Shown in pieces: positions 1 to 6,361 of a stretch of 14,032 bases of DNA. The stretch lies in NCBI GenBank assembly GCA_964475215.1, contig CAYYVT010000166.1, positions 1 to 14,032 on the forward strand, in the 5' to 3' direction. Under the pieces are notes generated by a model that saw only the letters and a program-made list of their open reading frames with translations, ran no database searches and was not told the DNA's origin. The DNA is from DATKKG01 sp964475215. Its GTDB lineage: Archaea; Thermoproteota; Nitrososphaeria; Conexivisphaerales; DTJL01. The translations under genes were made by a program, and so were the position numbers. The number at the start of each line of letters is the position of its first letter. Position 1 is the first letter of the stretch.

Positions 1-468
1 ATCGCAGGGGAGCTGCCGGAGATGGATTTCGTCTGGGTAGGGAGGAGGTCTAGGCTTTACAGCCCCTTGAGAGTTAGGACGGCAATCTCCAAGTGCCCCT
101 CGAACGTGCGATTCATGGACGATCTGGAGGATGTGAGGGAGGCCCATAACGGAGGAGACGTCTTCTTCACGCCGTCCTTTGCGGAGAACCAAGGCGTCGC
201 CGTCATGGAGGCGATGGCGGCGGAGAGGCCGGTCGTCGCCCGGAACTTGGAGGTCTACCGGGGCCTACTGGAGGACAGGAAGAGCGCCCTTCTGGGCAAC
301 ACGGAGGGCGATTTTGTGGAGGCCATTCGAAAGGTCGGCCGAGGAGGCGACCTCGCCAAGGAGCTCGCGTGCCAGGGGAGACTGTCCGTCGAAAGTCACG
401 ATATAGGCAGGGTATCCAAGGAGCTGGTGACGATCTACGAAGGCCTCCTGAAGCGCAAGTCTTTTTAG
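1..468 (+). CDS. GT4-type glycosyltransferase, C-terminal part (5' end outside window)
   Basis: The frame is open from base 1 to the TAG at 466-468, so only about 155 C-terminal residues are present. The segment FAENQGVAVMEAMAAERPVV is the E-x7-E region of GT-B retaining glycosyltransferases (GT4 family), which binds the sugar-nucleotide donor. It is followed by the usual pattern of a small loop, LLGNTEGDFVEAI and a C-terminal helix. The product probably transfers a sugar from an NDP- or GDP-sugar at the cytoplasmic face, for a glycoprotein, S-layer glycan or glycolipid; the acceptor cannot be told. The gene ends 23 bases before the radical SAM gene on the same strand, so the two are probably cotranscribed. 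The family call is good; the sugar specificity is unknown. Confidence 0.85.
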   Translation: MAGELPEMDFVWVGRRSRLYSPLRVRTAISKCPSNVRFMDDLEDVREAHNGGDVFFTPSFAENQGVAVMEAMAAERPVVARNLEVYRGLLEDRKSALLGNTEGDFVEAIRKVGRGGDLAKELACQGRLSVESHDIGRVSKELVTIYEGLLKRKSF

Positions 469-491
469 ATGCATGGCGATTCGGAGTCACG

Positions 492-1457
492 ATGCCGCGG
501 ATAAGGCACCTCCCTGCCAGCAAGTACGGGGCTACGGCGAAGTACGTCCTCGCAGACTACAGGGCCAAGGACTTCAGGTTCCCCTTCTACTGCTCGTTCA
601 AGGTGGTGCAGAGGTGCGATTCGCGGTGCGAATTCTGCAACGTCTGGATGTCGCCGGCGCCGGACATGCCCACCGAAAAGGTCCTCAGGATAATCGACAA
701 TGTAGCGAGCTCCAGCGTGGTGCTCCTCAGCTTGGAGGGAGGGGAACCCCTACTGAGGAGCGACATCGGGGAGATCCTCGAATACGTCAGGACGAAGCCC
801 CTCTATCTTCTCTTCACCAGTAGCGGGAAGCTTTTCGACAGGAGGCCCATGAAGGAGTATTCGCGCAACATCGACTTCCTCCACGTAAGCATCGACGAGG
901 GGCACAAGAACATGGACCAGTACGAGTCGCTTCCGGAGTACGTTTCGTGGGGCCCCGTCGTATGTGTGCAGATTGTTGTCATGAAGAAGTACCTTCCGGA
1001 CCTCGAAGGGAAGATAAGGAGGTGCCATGAGGCGGGCGCCAAGGCCGTCGTGATGCCAGCATGCCATCTTCCGGGGACCCCCGACTTCCTCCCCGACATG
1101 ATATCATTCAGGGATGAGGTGCGCCGCCTAAAGCTGGAGTATCCCAAGACGATCATAACGACGGACAAATACCTCAGCACCCTCGACGCTCCCCACGGTT
1201 GTAACGCCGCCTCCGTTATCATCGACTCCGACGGGCGACTTTACTATCCATGCAGGACCTTGATGGAGAAGAGCATCGACGCCTCAGAGGAACCCCTGAT
1301 GGAGTTCCTATCCTCCGACAGGGCGTCCGAATGCAGGGAGAGGATGAAGACCTGTAATCTGAACTGTCACTGGTATCAGTATTTCGCGACCGACTCCTTC
1401 GTCTCCTTGAGGGGAGGCCTCTCCGCCCTCAGGCCATATATGGATGATCTGATATAG
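492..1457 (+). CDS. Radical SAM enzyme with SPASM/twitch-like C-terminal cysteines
   Basis: The protein has 321 residues. C42-x3-C46-x2-C49 is the radical SAM [4Fe-4S] motif, and GGEP (residues 83-86) is the SAM-amino-group motif. The C-terminal part has five more cysteines (C237, C254, C281, C288, C292), with DSDGRLYYPC resembling the auxiliary-cluster region of SPASM/twitch or HpnH-like proteins, so a second Fe-S cluster is likely. The substrate is unknown. The ATG at 492 is preferred: GGAG lies 5 bases upstream and conserved-looking sequence begins there. The frame is open further upstream (an ATG at 369), but that would overlap the glycosyltransferase by about 100 bases. The gene follows that glycosyltransferase by 23 bases, and its stop lies 3 bases from the stop of the convergent gene. 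Context suggests modification of a glycan or lipid, which is inference. Confidence 0.85.
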   Translation: MPRIRHLPASKYGATAKYVLADYRAKDFRFPFYCSFKVVQRCDSRCEFCNVWMSPAPDMPTEKVLRIIDNVASSSVVLLSLEGGEPLLRSDIGEILEYVRTKPLYLLFTSSGKLFDRRPMKEYSRNIDFLHVSIDEGHKNMDQYESLPEYVSWGPVVCVQIVVMKKYLPDLEGKIRRCHEAGAKAVVMPACHLPGTPDFLPDMISFRDEVRRLKLEYPKTIITTDKYLSTLDAPHGCNAASVIIDSDGRLYYPCRTLMEKSIDASEEPLMEFLSSDRASECRERMKTCNLNCHWYQYFATDSFVSLRGGLSALRPYMDDLI

Positions 1458-1460
1458 CCT

Positions 1461-2528
1461 TCAGCCGCATCTGCCTGTCTGAGTCATCACGTCCACGGCC
1501 TTCTCCACCGCGTGATCGGAGCGGCATATGAGAGCAGGCGCCTTGAATCCAAGCGCCTCTTCTAGCTGGCTTGGGAGGTCCAGCTCTCTCTCCGGGACAC
1601 TGTAGAAGGTCTTCCTCCCCATGTGGTGCTCCGCGAGGTACTCCTGCTCGAGCTGACCGGGGGTCGGGACAAGGAAGCCCCTCTTTCGAAGGGTGGCTAG
1701 GTCCATCAGTGTCGAGTAGCCTGATCTGGCCACCACGATCCTGGACCTGTTGAGGAACTCCTCCCTTTCCTGCCTGCTCAGGTACGGCCTCAAGTTGGGC
1801 CCTTCGTCCCGGCTGTCCTCAGGCTTGCCCAGGGAGAAGACGATCTTTCCGCCATAGCCGTCGAGCTGACCCCTGACGAGCCGCTCGAATGAGCTCCTCT
1901 GCGGCTCCGGGCCGGAGATGGACACGAAGACGTCTATGTCCTCAACGGACGGACGGTAGGCGAACTCCGAAAGGACTCCTATGTAGTTCAGGCGCCGCTC
2001 ATCGAAGATGGAGAGGTCGTGGGCCAGGCGGCCCGCGAGGCCGTCCTCCTCGAAGTCAGGGACTATGACCCCGGCGTACCTGTCGAGGAAGTACTTGTTG
2101 TAGACCTCCGTCCCGTCCTCCAGGACCTTGTTGCCAAGGGGGTTCAGGATCCTTAGCTGGTGGCCCATGAAGTAGGACGGAACCTCGCGAGAGTAGAACC
2201 CGAACCGGTTGTCCGAAAAGATCACGTCAAAGTGTTTCTCTTCGAGGAACCGCCTCACGTAATCGTGCTCATGGAACATCGCAGTGACGTACACCGGGAA
2301 CCTGATCAGTGTAGAAAGGGCGAGAAAGCTCGGGTTCAGCGTCTCTGGAGGCTTGTAGTCCTCAAGATGGGCGAAGGTCACCCCGTCTCCGAGCTCCTGG
2401 CGCAGAACGGTGAGGGCTCTGCCGCTGGAGACCACTGTCACATCGTGGCCCTCCTCGACGGTCCTCCTGATTATTGGGAGAGTCCGAGTGGCGTGCCCGA
2501 GGCCCCAGGCGCACACCCCGAAGAGCAT
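1461..2528 (-). CDS. MJ1255-like GT-B glycosyltransferase
   Basis: From the ATG at 2528 the protein has 355 residues. It opens with MLFGVCAWGLGHATR; the glycine-rich GLGHATR (residues 9-15) is the N-terminal loop of MurG/GT28-like enzymes and of the archaeal MJ1255 family. The C-terminal donor site is seen as ARSGYSTLMDLATLRKRG followed by PTPGQLEQEYLAEHH (about residues 288-302). The likely role is transfer of a nucleotide-activated sugar to a lipid or surface-glycan acceptor. An in-frame ATG at 2597 would add 23 residues. It is disfavoured because a TATA-like box (2574-2581) lies inside that extension and the family normally begins just before the glycine loop; TTG at 2534 is a further option. 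The gene converges on the radical SAM gene with stops 3 bases apart and stands alone in its transcript. Confidence 0.8.
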   Translation of the reverse strand: MLFGVCAWGLGHATRTLPIIRRTVEEGHDVTVVSSGRALTVLRQELGDGVTFAHLEDYKPPETLNPSFLALSTLIRFPVYVTAMFHEHDYVRRFLEEKHFDVIFSDNRFGFYSREVPSYFMGHQLRILNPLGNKVLEDGTEVYNKYFLDRYAGVIVPDFEEDGLAGRLAHDLSIFDERRLNYIGVLSEFAYRPSVEDIDVFVSISGPEPQRSSFERLVRGQLDGYGGKIVFSLGKPEDSRDEGPNLRPYLSRQEREEFLNRSRIVVARSGYSTLMDLATLRKRGFLVPTPGQLEQEYLAEHHMGRKTFYSVPERELDLPSQLEEALGFKAPALICRSDHAVEKAVDVMTQTGRCG

Positions 2529-2573
2529 CTTCAACCGGTTCTCAGCTGCGTTGTAACTGATTGCGCGCCCAAA

Positions 2574-2581
2574 GTATTTTT
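2574..2581 (-). promoter_or_regulatory. Candidate TATA box for the MJ1255-like glycosyltransferase
   Basis: On the minus strand AAAAATAC lies about 49 bases before the ATG at 2528, predicting a transcript start near 2550 with a short leader. It falls inside the longer alternative reading frame and so favours the shorter start. The match to an archaeal TATA box is moderate. Confidence 0.4.
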
Positions 2582-2756
2582 GGATTGTGCCTAGCATCGA
2601 GCGCCTCTGGACACCAAGGACTTCGGCCTGTTGTCACTGAGGAATGAAGGATGGCCCGACTGACGCCGATAGGAGGCAACGATCCATCCTTGTTCTTCGA
2701 CGCTCTCCACGGGCGTCCGTGGCGCGAAATCCGCTCACTTGCGTTGCCTTCTGCGT

Positions 2757-2764
2757 CATATAAC
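2757..2764 (-). promoter_or_regulatory. Weak TATA-like element
   Basis: The minus strand reads GTTATATG here, within a locally AT-rich patch in GC-rich DNA. It would start a minus-strand transcript near 2735 that could carry a long leader for the glycosyltransferase or a small RNA. No gene directly matches it, so this is a candidate only. Confidence 0.22.
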
Positions 2765-2836
2765 AAATAGGTGAGGCCCCGGGGGCGCGTGCCTTTCCCG
2801 TCTCGATCGTAGGCCGGTCCCCGGCGCCGATTTGCC

Positions 2837-2844
2837 AAAGAAAA
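2837..2844 (-). terminator. Candidate T-rich archaeal terminator after the ABC operon
   Basis: The minus strand reads TTTTCTTT about 42 bases downstream of the permease stop codon. Archaeal termination commonly uses oligo-T tracts without a stem. It is the only such tract before the next minus-strand gene. Confidence 0.35.
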
Positions 2845-2885
2845 CGATAATCTTCTTGGCTGGTTTAATGGGTGCTCTGGATGCG

Positions 2886-3776
2886 TTACTTGGAGAGCAG
2901 CCTTCTCGCCATGACCTGCCCGATTATGGCCATTACGACGGCAAAGGCCGCTAGATAGAGGAACTCGTAGCCCACGCTCATCATTCCAGTCGAGCCGATA
3001 AGGAGCTGCCTGCTGATGTCGGCCGCGTAGCTGACAGGGTTCACCTTGACCACTGGCTGGAGCCAACTCGGCATGAACGAGACCGGGAACATGGCGTTGC
3101 TCGCGAACAGCAGGGGCAGGTTGAGCAGGTTCATTATGGCCATCTGAGTCTCCCAGCTTGTCGCTCTAAGTGCGAGCGTGACGAAAAGCGAACCAAAGCC
3201 AACCAGCATCAGGAATAGGGCTGCGAAGGTTCCCAATATGCCCAGAGCGGTTACGTGGGAGACGTCCATCCCCAGCAGGACCGCGAGCAGCAGCACGATG
3301 AGGGCCTGTATGAGACCTCTTACCGCGGCATTGAGCACCTTGCTGGCCGGTATTACGTTTCGTGAGATGGGCGTGCTTAGGAACTTGTTAAGGATGCCGA
3401 ACCTCCTGTCCCATACTATCGACATTCCGGTGAACATTGCTGTGAACAGGGTGATGAACGAGAGCATGCCGACAGCGAGGTATGAGAAGTACGATGTAGT
3501 CCCGAAGATGCTCTTCATCAAGGTCGCTCCAAGGGTGTTCAAAACAGATGCGGGAATGTTGAGCCCTGGAATATTGAACTCGCTACCATTGAACATGGCC
3601 CCTAGGTTCATTGCCTTCCCGAAGAGGCCCAGCCAGATGATGGGCTGAACCAGGGACATCGCTAGGATAAAAGGCGCCTTGTACCACTTCTTCAGCTCCC
3701 GATTCGTCATGGCCCATACGCCATGCAGTGGGGAAGTGCTGACCTTAACCTCTGACGATTCAACGGGCTGTGCCAT
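2886..3776 (-). CDS. ABC-2 type transporter permease (DrrB-like)
   Basis: This 296-residue membrane protein has a soluble N-terminus and about six hydrophobic segments, near residues 36-56, 97-120, 152-170, 175-203, 212-235 and 271-290. The segment NPVSYAADISRQLL (246-259), just before the last membrane span, is typical of ABC-2 permeases such as DrrB and NodJ. It should form the membrane channel of an exporter with the ATPase encoded directly upstream; the substrate (drug, lipid or polysaccharide) cannot be read from sequence. The ATG at 3774-3776 sits 5 bases after the ATPase stop, behind a strong Shine-Dalgarno made by the end of the ATPase gene, so translation is probably coupled. It is the last gene of the PadR-ATPase-permease operon. 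Confidence 0.9.
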   Translation of the reverse strand: MAQPVESSEVKVSTSPLHGVWAMTNRELKKWYKAPFILAMSLVQPIIWLGLFGKAMNLGAMFNGSEFNIPGLNIPASVLNTLGATLMKSIFGTTSYFSYLAVGMLSFITLFTAMFTGMSIVWDRRFGILNKFLSTPISRNVIPASKVLNAAVRGLIQALIVLLLAVLLGMDVSHVTALGILGTFAALFLMLVGFGSLFVTLALRATSWETQMAIMNLLNLPLLFASNAMFPVSFMPSWLQPVVKVNPVSYAADISRQLLIGSTGMMSVGYEFLYLAAFAVVMAIIGQVMARRLLSK

Positions 3777-3781
3777 TGCCC

Positions 3782-4837
3782 TTACCTCCTCGCCCTCGAC
3801 ATCATCATCCGCGTGCTTACGGTCTCCTCCCAGTTGGCCTGTTCGTCCCGTATGCGCCGACCCGTGATTGCGAGGTATACCTCATCGAGGGTGGGTTTGG
3901 TGACGGAAATCCGCGAGATGTGAAGGCCCTTTTCCCGCACGACGTCAATGATCTCCGGCGCGGCCTCTTCCCCTAGCTCGGCGGTGATGCGGTAGGTGTG
4001 GTCGGTCTTCAGCACTTCCTTGACCAGAGGTACCCTCTTGAGGTCTTCAGAAAGGTCCCCTGCGTCCTCCTTGACGGCTATTTCGATCACGTCTCCCCCC
4101 AGACTGTCCTTGAGCTCCTTAGGGGTACCCGTCCTCAGTATCTTGCCGTGGTCTATGATAGCAATCCGGTCGCACATGGCGTCCGCCTCCTCGAGGTAGT
4201 GAGTAGTCATGAAAAGAGTCATCCTGTACTCGGACTTCAGCTTCTTGATGTAGTCCCAGACCGCTGCCCTGGTCTGCACGTCCAGGCCGAGCGTCGGCTC
4301 GTCCAGGAAGAGCAGCTTCGGCCGGCTGATCAGGCCGCAGGCCAGCTCGAGCCTTCGTCTCATGCCTCCGGAGTACGTGTCCACCTTCCTCTTGGCGGCA
4401 GAGTCCAGCTCCACAAGTTTCAGCAGCTCCATGGCCCGGGGCTTTGACACAGAGCGAGGGATGCCATAGAGGTCGGCGCAGAGCAGGACGTTCTCAATAC
4501 CCGTAAGGTCTTCATCGGCGGTGTACTCCTGCGGAACGACGCCTACCGACCTCCTGACCTCCATAGGCTCCTTTACGATGTCATGGCCGCAGAGTACGGC
4601 TTCGCCGGACGTTGGCTTCAGGATGGTCGTGAGCATGTTTATTGTCGTGCTCTTCCCTGCCCCGTTGGGTCCAAGAAATCCGAATATCTCCCCTTCGTAG
4701 ACTTCAAATGAAATCGAGTCCACTGCCTTCAGGGTGCCGTTAAACGACTTCGAGAGGTCCTTGACCTCCACCAGGGCGGCTGCGTGTTGGGTCTCGGGCG
4801 GCGTAACTAGGACATTTGTCTCCAAGCTCGATCCCAC
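3782..4837 (-). CDS. ABC transporter ATP-binding protein (DrrA/ABC-2 exporter type)
   Basis: The 351-residue ATPase has all hallmarks: Walker A GPNGAGKST (56-64), Q-loop VPQE (101-104), signature YSGGM (155-159), Walker B LLFLDEP (175-181) and the switch histidine in TTHYLEEADA (H213). The roughly 110-residue tail after the nucleotide-binding domain, ending in the 'TKPTLDEVYLAITGR' segment, matches the DrrA subgroup of exporter ATPases. It powers the permease encoded downstream. The chosen start is GTG at 4835-4837, immediately after the PadR stop (TAG|GTG, no gap). A TTG four codons further on, preceded by GGTGGGA, is an alternative. Zero spacing to PadR and 5 bases to the permease indicate one operon with translational coupling. 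Confidence 0.93.
   Translation of the reverse strand: MGSSLETNVLVTPPETQHAAALVEVKDLSKSFNGTLKAVDSISFEVYEGEIFGFLGPNGAGKSTTINMLTTILKPTSGEAVLCGHDIVKEPMEVRRSVGVVPQEYTADEDLTGIENVLLCADLYGIPRSVSKPRAMELLKLVELDSAAKRKVDTYSGGMRRRLELACGLISRPKLLFLDEPTLGLDVQTRAAVWDYIKKLKSEYRMTLFMTTHYLEEADAMCDRIAIIDHGKILRTGTPKELKDSLGGDVIEIAVKEDAGDLSEDLKRVPLVKEVLKTDHTYRITAELGEEAAPEIIDVVREKGLHISRISVTKPTLDEVYLAITGRRIRDEQANWEETVSTRMMMSRARR
3784..3790 (-). promoter_or_regulatory. Strong Shine-Dalgarno of the permease gene
   Basis: The minus strand reads AGGAGGT, ending 7 bases before the permease ATG. It overlaps the last codon and stop (AGG TAA) of the ATPase gene. It fixes the permease start and implies that ribosomes finishing the ATPase can re-initiate. 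Confidence 0.8.
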
Positions 4838-5452
4838 CTAGATGGGTGCCCCCCCTGCGATAGCCTTGGCGGTCTCCCCGTCTGTGAGTTCCACGAGGGC
4901 CCTCTCCGCCCACTTGTGCTCCCTCTCGATGAGGAGGTTGTACTCCCTCAGGAGGTAGAGCTTGTCTTCGTGACTCATCCTTTGGCCATTCGATCGGATC
5001 AGCTCGTGCACGAACTGAAAGTGGTTCGCGGGAGACTGAATCACGAATTTGGCGAGGTCCTCAGGCTCCATGATGTCGGAGAATATGCTTCTCATCATGG
5101 CCCAGCGCTCTCCGGATGACTTGAGAGCGTTCCTCAAGGAGGCGATCCTCTTCTCTCCTGCCGCGGTGATCTTGTATGTTGCCTTCCCCTGGCCGCGCTC
5201 AGCCTTCGACGCCTTGACGTATCCTTCCGCCTCTAGCCTCTTCAGGATTGGGTAGATGGCACCGGGTCCCGGCCGCCAAGCACCCTCCGTCTTCGCTTCG
5301 ATGTCCTGCATGAGCTGGTAGCCGCTCATGGGCTTGCCAGCAATCTTCCACAGGGCGACGAGGTAAAGCAGTCCCCTCGGCGCACCCTGAGGACTCATGA
5401 ATCTCGTTATGTCCCGCTCCTTTGGTCTTGCGGGCTTCCTCTTGGTCTGCAT
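4838..5452 (-). CDS. PadR family transcriptional regulator
   Basis: From the ATG at 5452 the protein has 204 residues. Residues about 26-100 form the PadR winged helix: SGYQLMQDIE (43-52), then PGPGAIYPILKRLEAEGYVK (61-80) and the wing KATYKITAAGEKRI. The rest is a helical dimerisation domain. PadR proteins usually repress their own operon and release DNA on binding a small molecule, often a drug-like compound carried by the linked exporter. The frame also has an ATG at 5488, but the TATA box at 5477-5484 lies inside that extension and 25-32 bases before 5452, so the shorter, almost leaderless start is preferred. This is the first gene of the operon with the DrrAB-like transporter. Autoregulation is inferred from the family and the operator-like dyad upstream. 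Confidence 0.9.
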   Translation of the reverse strand: MQTKRKPARPKERDITRFMSPQGAPRGLLYLVALWKIAGKPMSGYQLMQDIEAKTEGAWRPGPGAIYPILKRLEAEGYVKASKAERGQGKATYKITAAGEKRIASLRNALKSSGERWAMMRSIFSDIMEPEDLAKFVIQSPANHFQFVHELIRSNGQRMSHEDKLYLLREYNLLIEREHKWAERALVELTDGETAKAIAGGAPI

Positions 5453-5476
5453 GATACTAACCCCCCGCCTAGAGCA

Positions 5477-5484
5477 GTATATAA
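5477..5484 (-). promoter_or_regulatory. TATA box of the PadR-ABC operon
   Basis: The minus strand reads TTATATAC, a near-ideal archaeal TATA box centred about 28 bases before the padR ATG at 5452, so transcription should start at or next to that codon. Confidence 0.7.
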
Positions 5485-5486
5485 CC

Positions 5487-5502
5487 ATATCTGGTACTAT
5501 AT
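5487..5502. promoter_or_regulatory. Candidate PadR operator (ATAT-N8-ATAT)
   Basis: ATAT at 5487-5490 and 5499-5502 form a dyad with an 8-base spacer, similar in layout to the ATGT-N8-ACAT sites of known PadR proteins. It sits where TFB would contact DNA just upstream of the padR TATA box, so a bound repressor could block initiation. The arms are only 4 bases and AT-rich, so the call is tentative. Confidence 0.3.
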
Positions 5503-5553
5503 CGAATGCGATACATCCGCGGAGTCTGCTAACGCGATGCGCGAACGCGACAC
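5503..5553 (+). repeat. Three imperfect 12-base direct repeats in the divergent promoter region
   Basis: CGAATGCGATAC (5503-5514), CTAACGCGATGC (5529-5540) and CGAACGCGACAC (5542-5553) share the core AAYGCGA. Their starts are 26 and 13 bases apart, a common 13-base phase. They lie between the padR TATA box and the TATA box of the AHSA1 gene, so they may bind a regulator of one or both transcripts. Confidence 0.45.
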
Positions 5554-5555
5554 CG

Positions 5556-5562
5556 ATTATAT
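5556..5562 (+). promoter_or_regulatory. Candidate TATA box of the AHSA1-family gene
   Basis: ATTATAT lies about 43 bases before the ATG at 5602, predicting a leader of roughly 15-20 bases. A weaker CTTTTAG at 5571-5577 would instead give a leaderless transcript. Confidence 0.45.
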
Positions 5563-5601
5563 GGGCATCTCTTTTAGGGGGAGGATCACGCCCTTTCCTT
5601 G

Positions 5602-6003
5602 ATGAAGCTCAGCACGACGACGATAACCCAAGAGGTACTCATCCCAGCGTCGCCTGCCGAGGTCTACGAAGCCTTGGCGAATCCAAAGAAGCACGCCGCC
5701 TTCACGGGCACCGGCGTAACCGGTCAACCGAAGGTGGGAGGCGATTTCAGCGCAGGGGATGGGTACATATACGGGAAGTTTCTCGAGCTCACGAAGGGTA
5801 GAAGGATTGTGTGGGGCTGGTCCACCACCGAATGGCCTAGCGGCTATCCTCCATCCAAGGTCGAAATCACCCTTTCTCCCTCGAAGGGAAAGACAAAGCT
5901 TGTGATGGTCCACTCCGAAGTTCCCAAATCCCAAGCCGAATCGTACCGACAGGGCTGGATAGACTTCTACTGGGATCCTCTGGTTCAGTACTTCGAAAAG
6001 TAG
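5602..6003 (+). CDS. AHSA1/SRPBCC-family protein
   Basis: This 133-residue protein shows the START-like SRPBCC fold of the Activator of Hsp90 ATPase (AHSA1) family. ITQEVLIPASPAEVYEAL (8-25) is the first strand and helix, a central GGDFSAGDGYIYGKFLEL is followed by RIVWGWSTTEWP, and the C-terminal helix ends QGWIDFYWDPLVQYFEK. Such proteins bind hydrophobic ligands in a deep cavity; most prokaryotic members have no known function, and an Hsp90 link should not be assumed. TTG at 5599 directly precedes the ATG, which is taken as the start. The gene is transcribed divergently from padR across a control region with direct repeats, so a shared regulator is possible. It converges on the next minus-strand pair, 28 bases away. 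Confidence 0.8.
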   Translation: MKLSTTTITQEVLIPASPAEVYEALANPKKHAAFTGTGVTGQPKVGGDFSAGDGYIYGKFLELTKGRRIVWGWSTTEWPSGYPPSKVEITLSPSKGKTKLVMVHSEVPKSQAESYRQGWIDFYWDPLVQYFEK

Positions 6004-6031
6004 CTCCAATGGTCATCTCCGCCCCGAGGGG

Positions 6032-6361
6032 TCATTCCCTATAGTACTTGATATTGGGATTCTGAATCTTCATGGTCACCCTGATGTGTTGCTCGACCAG
6101 CTCCACCTCCTCTTTCGTAAGCCTCCTGTAGGCCAGCGCGGTGACCTTTCCGCCCGCCAACACAGGATGAAGGTATTTCCCGGCCACGAAGAATTTCGAC
6201 AGGTCGGTCTTCCTCCAGACGGTGATGTAGTCGTGCCCCGGGGGGTAGATCAACAAGGGTTTCGATTCGTATCTGTTCTTCACCTCCAGCGGAACGAGGT
6301 TATACTCCTCTGCACCTGGGCCGGGGCTATTCTCGGCCTTCCGGGGTTCCTCCGGGCTCAA
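6032..6361 (-). CDS. Small conserved-looking protein of unknown function
   Basis: I do not recognise this 109-residue soluble protein. The first 20 residues are charged and proline-rich, probably disordered. The core (about 21-109) is rich in aromatic and basic residues, with LLIYPPGHDYITVWRKTDL, FFVAGKYLHPVLAGGKVTAL and a C-terminal helix KEEVELVEQHI, ending IQNPNIKYYRE. There are no membrane spans and no cysteines. The start is TTG at 6359-6361, supported by GGTGA six bases upstream; TTG overlaps the TGA of the preceding gene (TTGA). The overlap ties it to the SnoaL-like gene, so the two products may act together. The coding call rests on this coupling and on a frame without obvious rivals. 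Confidence 0.65.
   Translation of the reverse strand: MSPEEPRKAENSPGPGAEEYNLVPLEVKNRYESKPLLIYPPGHDYITVWRKTDLSKFFVAGKYLHPVLAGGKVTALAYRRLTKEEVELVEQHIRVTMKIQNPNIKYYRE

Larger units (their letters stand above)
2529..2885. other. Gene-poor gap between glycosyltransferase and ABC permease
   Basis: In these 357 bases I see no supported gene. There is a minus-strand TATA-like box near the glycosyltransferase (2574-2581), a second one at 2757-2764, a T-rich stretch after the permease (2837-2844) and a short GC-rich inverted repeat (2813-2817 with 2821-2825). Short open frames on both strands (for example 2651-2770 plus, 39 codons) have no recognisable similarity. No tRNA T-arm sequence is present. 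Confidence 0.6.

Noticed and set aside
369..491. Upstream extension of the radical SAM gene to an ATG at 369
   Set aside because: It would overlap the glycosyltransferase by about 100 bases, and the added 41 residues look like frame-shifted glycosyltransferase sequence; GGAG precedes the ATG at 492.
2598..2770. Possible remnant of a small HTH gene in the gap (a plus-strand stretch reading LDTKDFGLLSLRNEGWPD, then a second short frame)
   Set aside because: The likeness to Lrp-type N-termini is slight, the frames are short and broken, and nothing downstream supports a regulator.
2813..2825. GC-rich hairpin GCCGG-TCC-CCGGC as an intrinsic terminator of the ABC operon
   Set aside because: On the minus strand the T-rich stretch comes before, not after, the hairpin, so it does not have terminator geometry.
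2542..3066. Long open frame on the minus strand overlapping the end of the permease gene
   Set aside because: It runs out of frame through the well-supported permease and has no recognisable domain; composition in GC-rich DNA explains its length.
5557..6009. 150-codon open frame antisense to the AHSA1-family gene
   Set aside because: The plus-strand frame has clear family features from end to end; the antisense translation shows none and covers the promoter.
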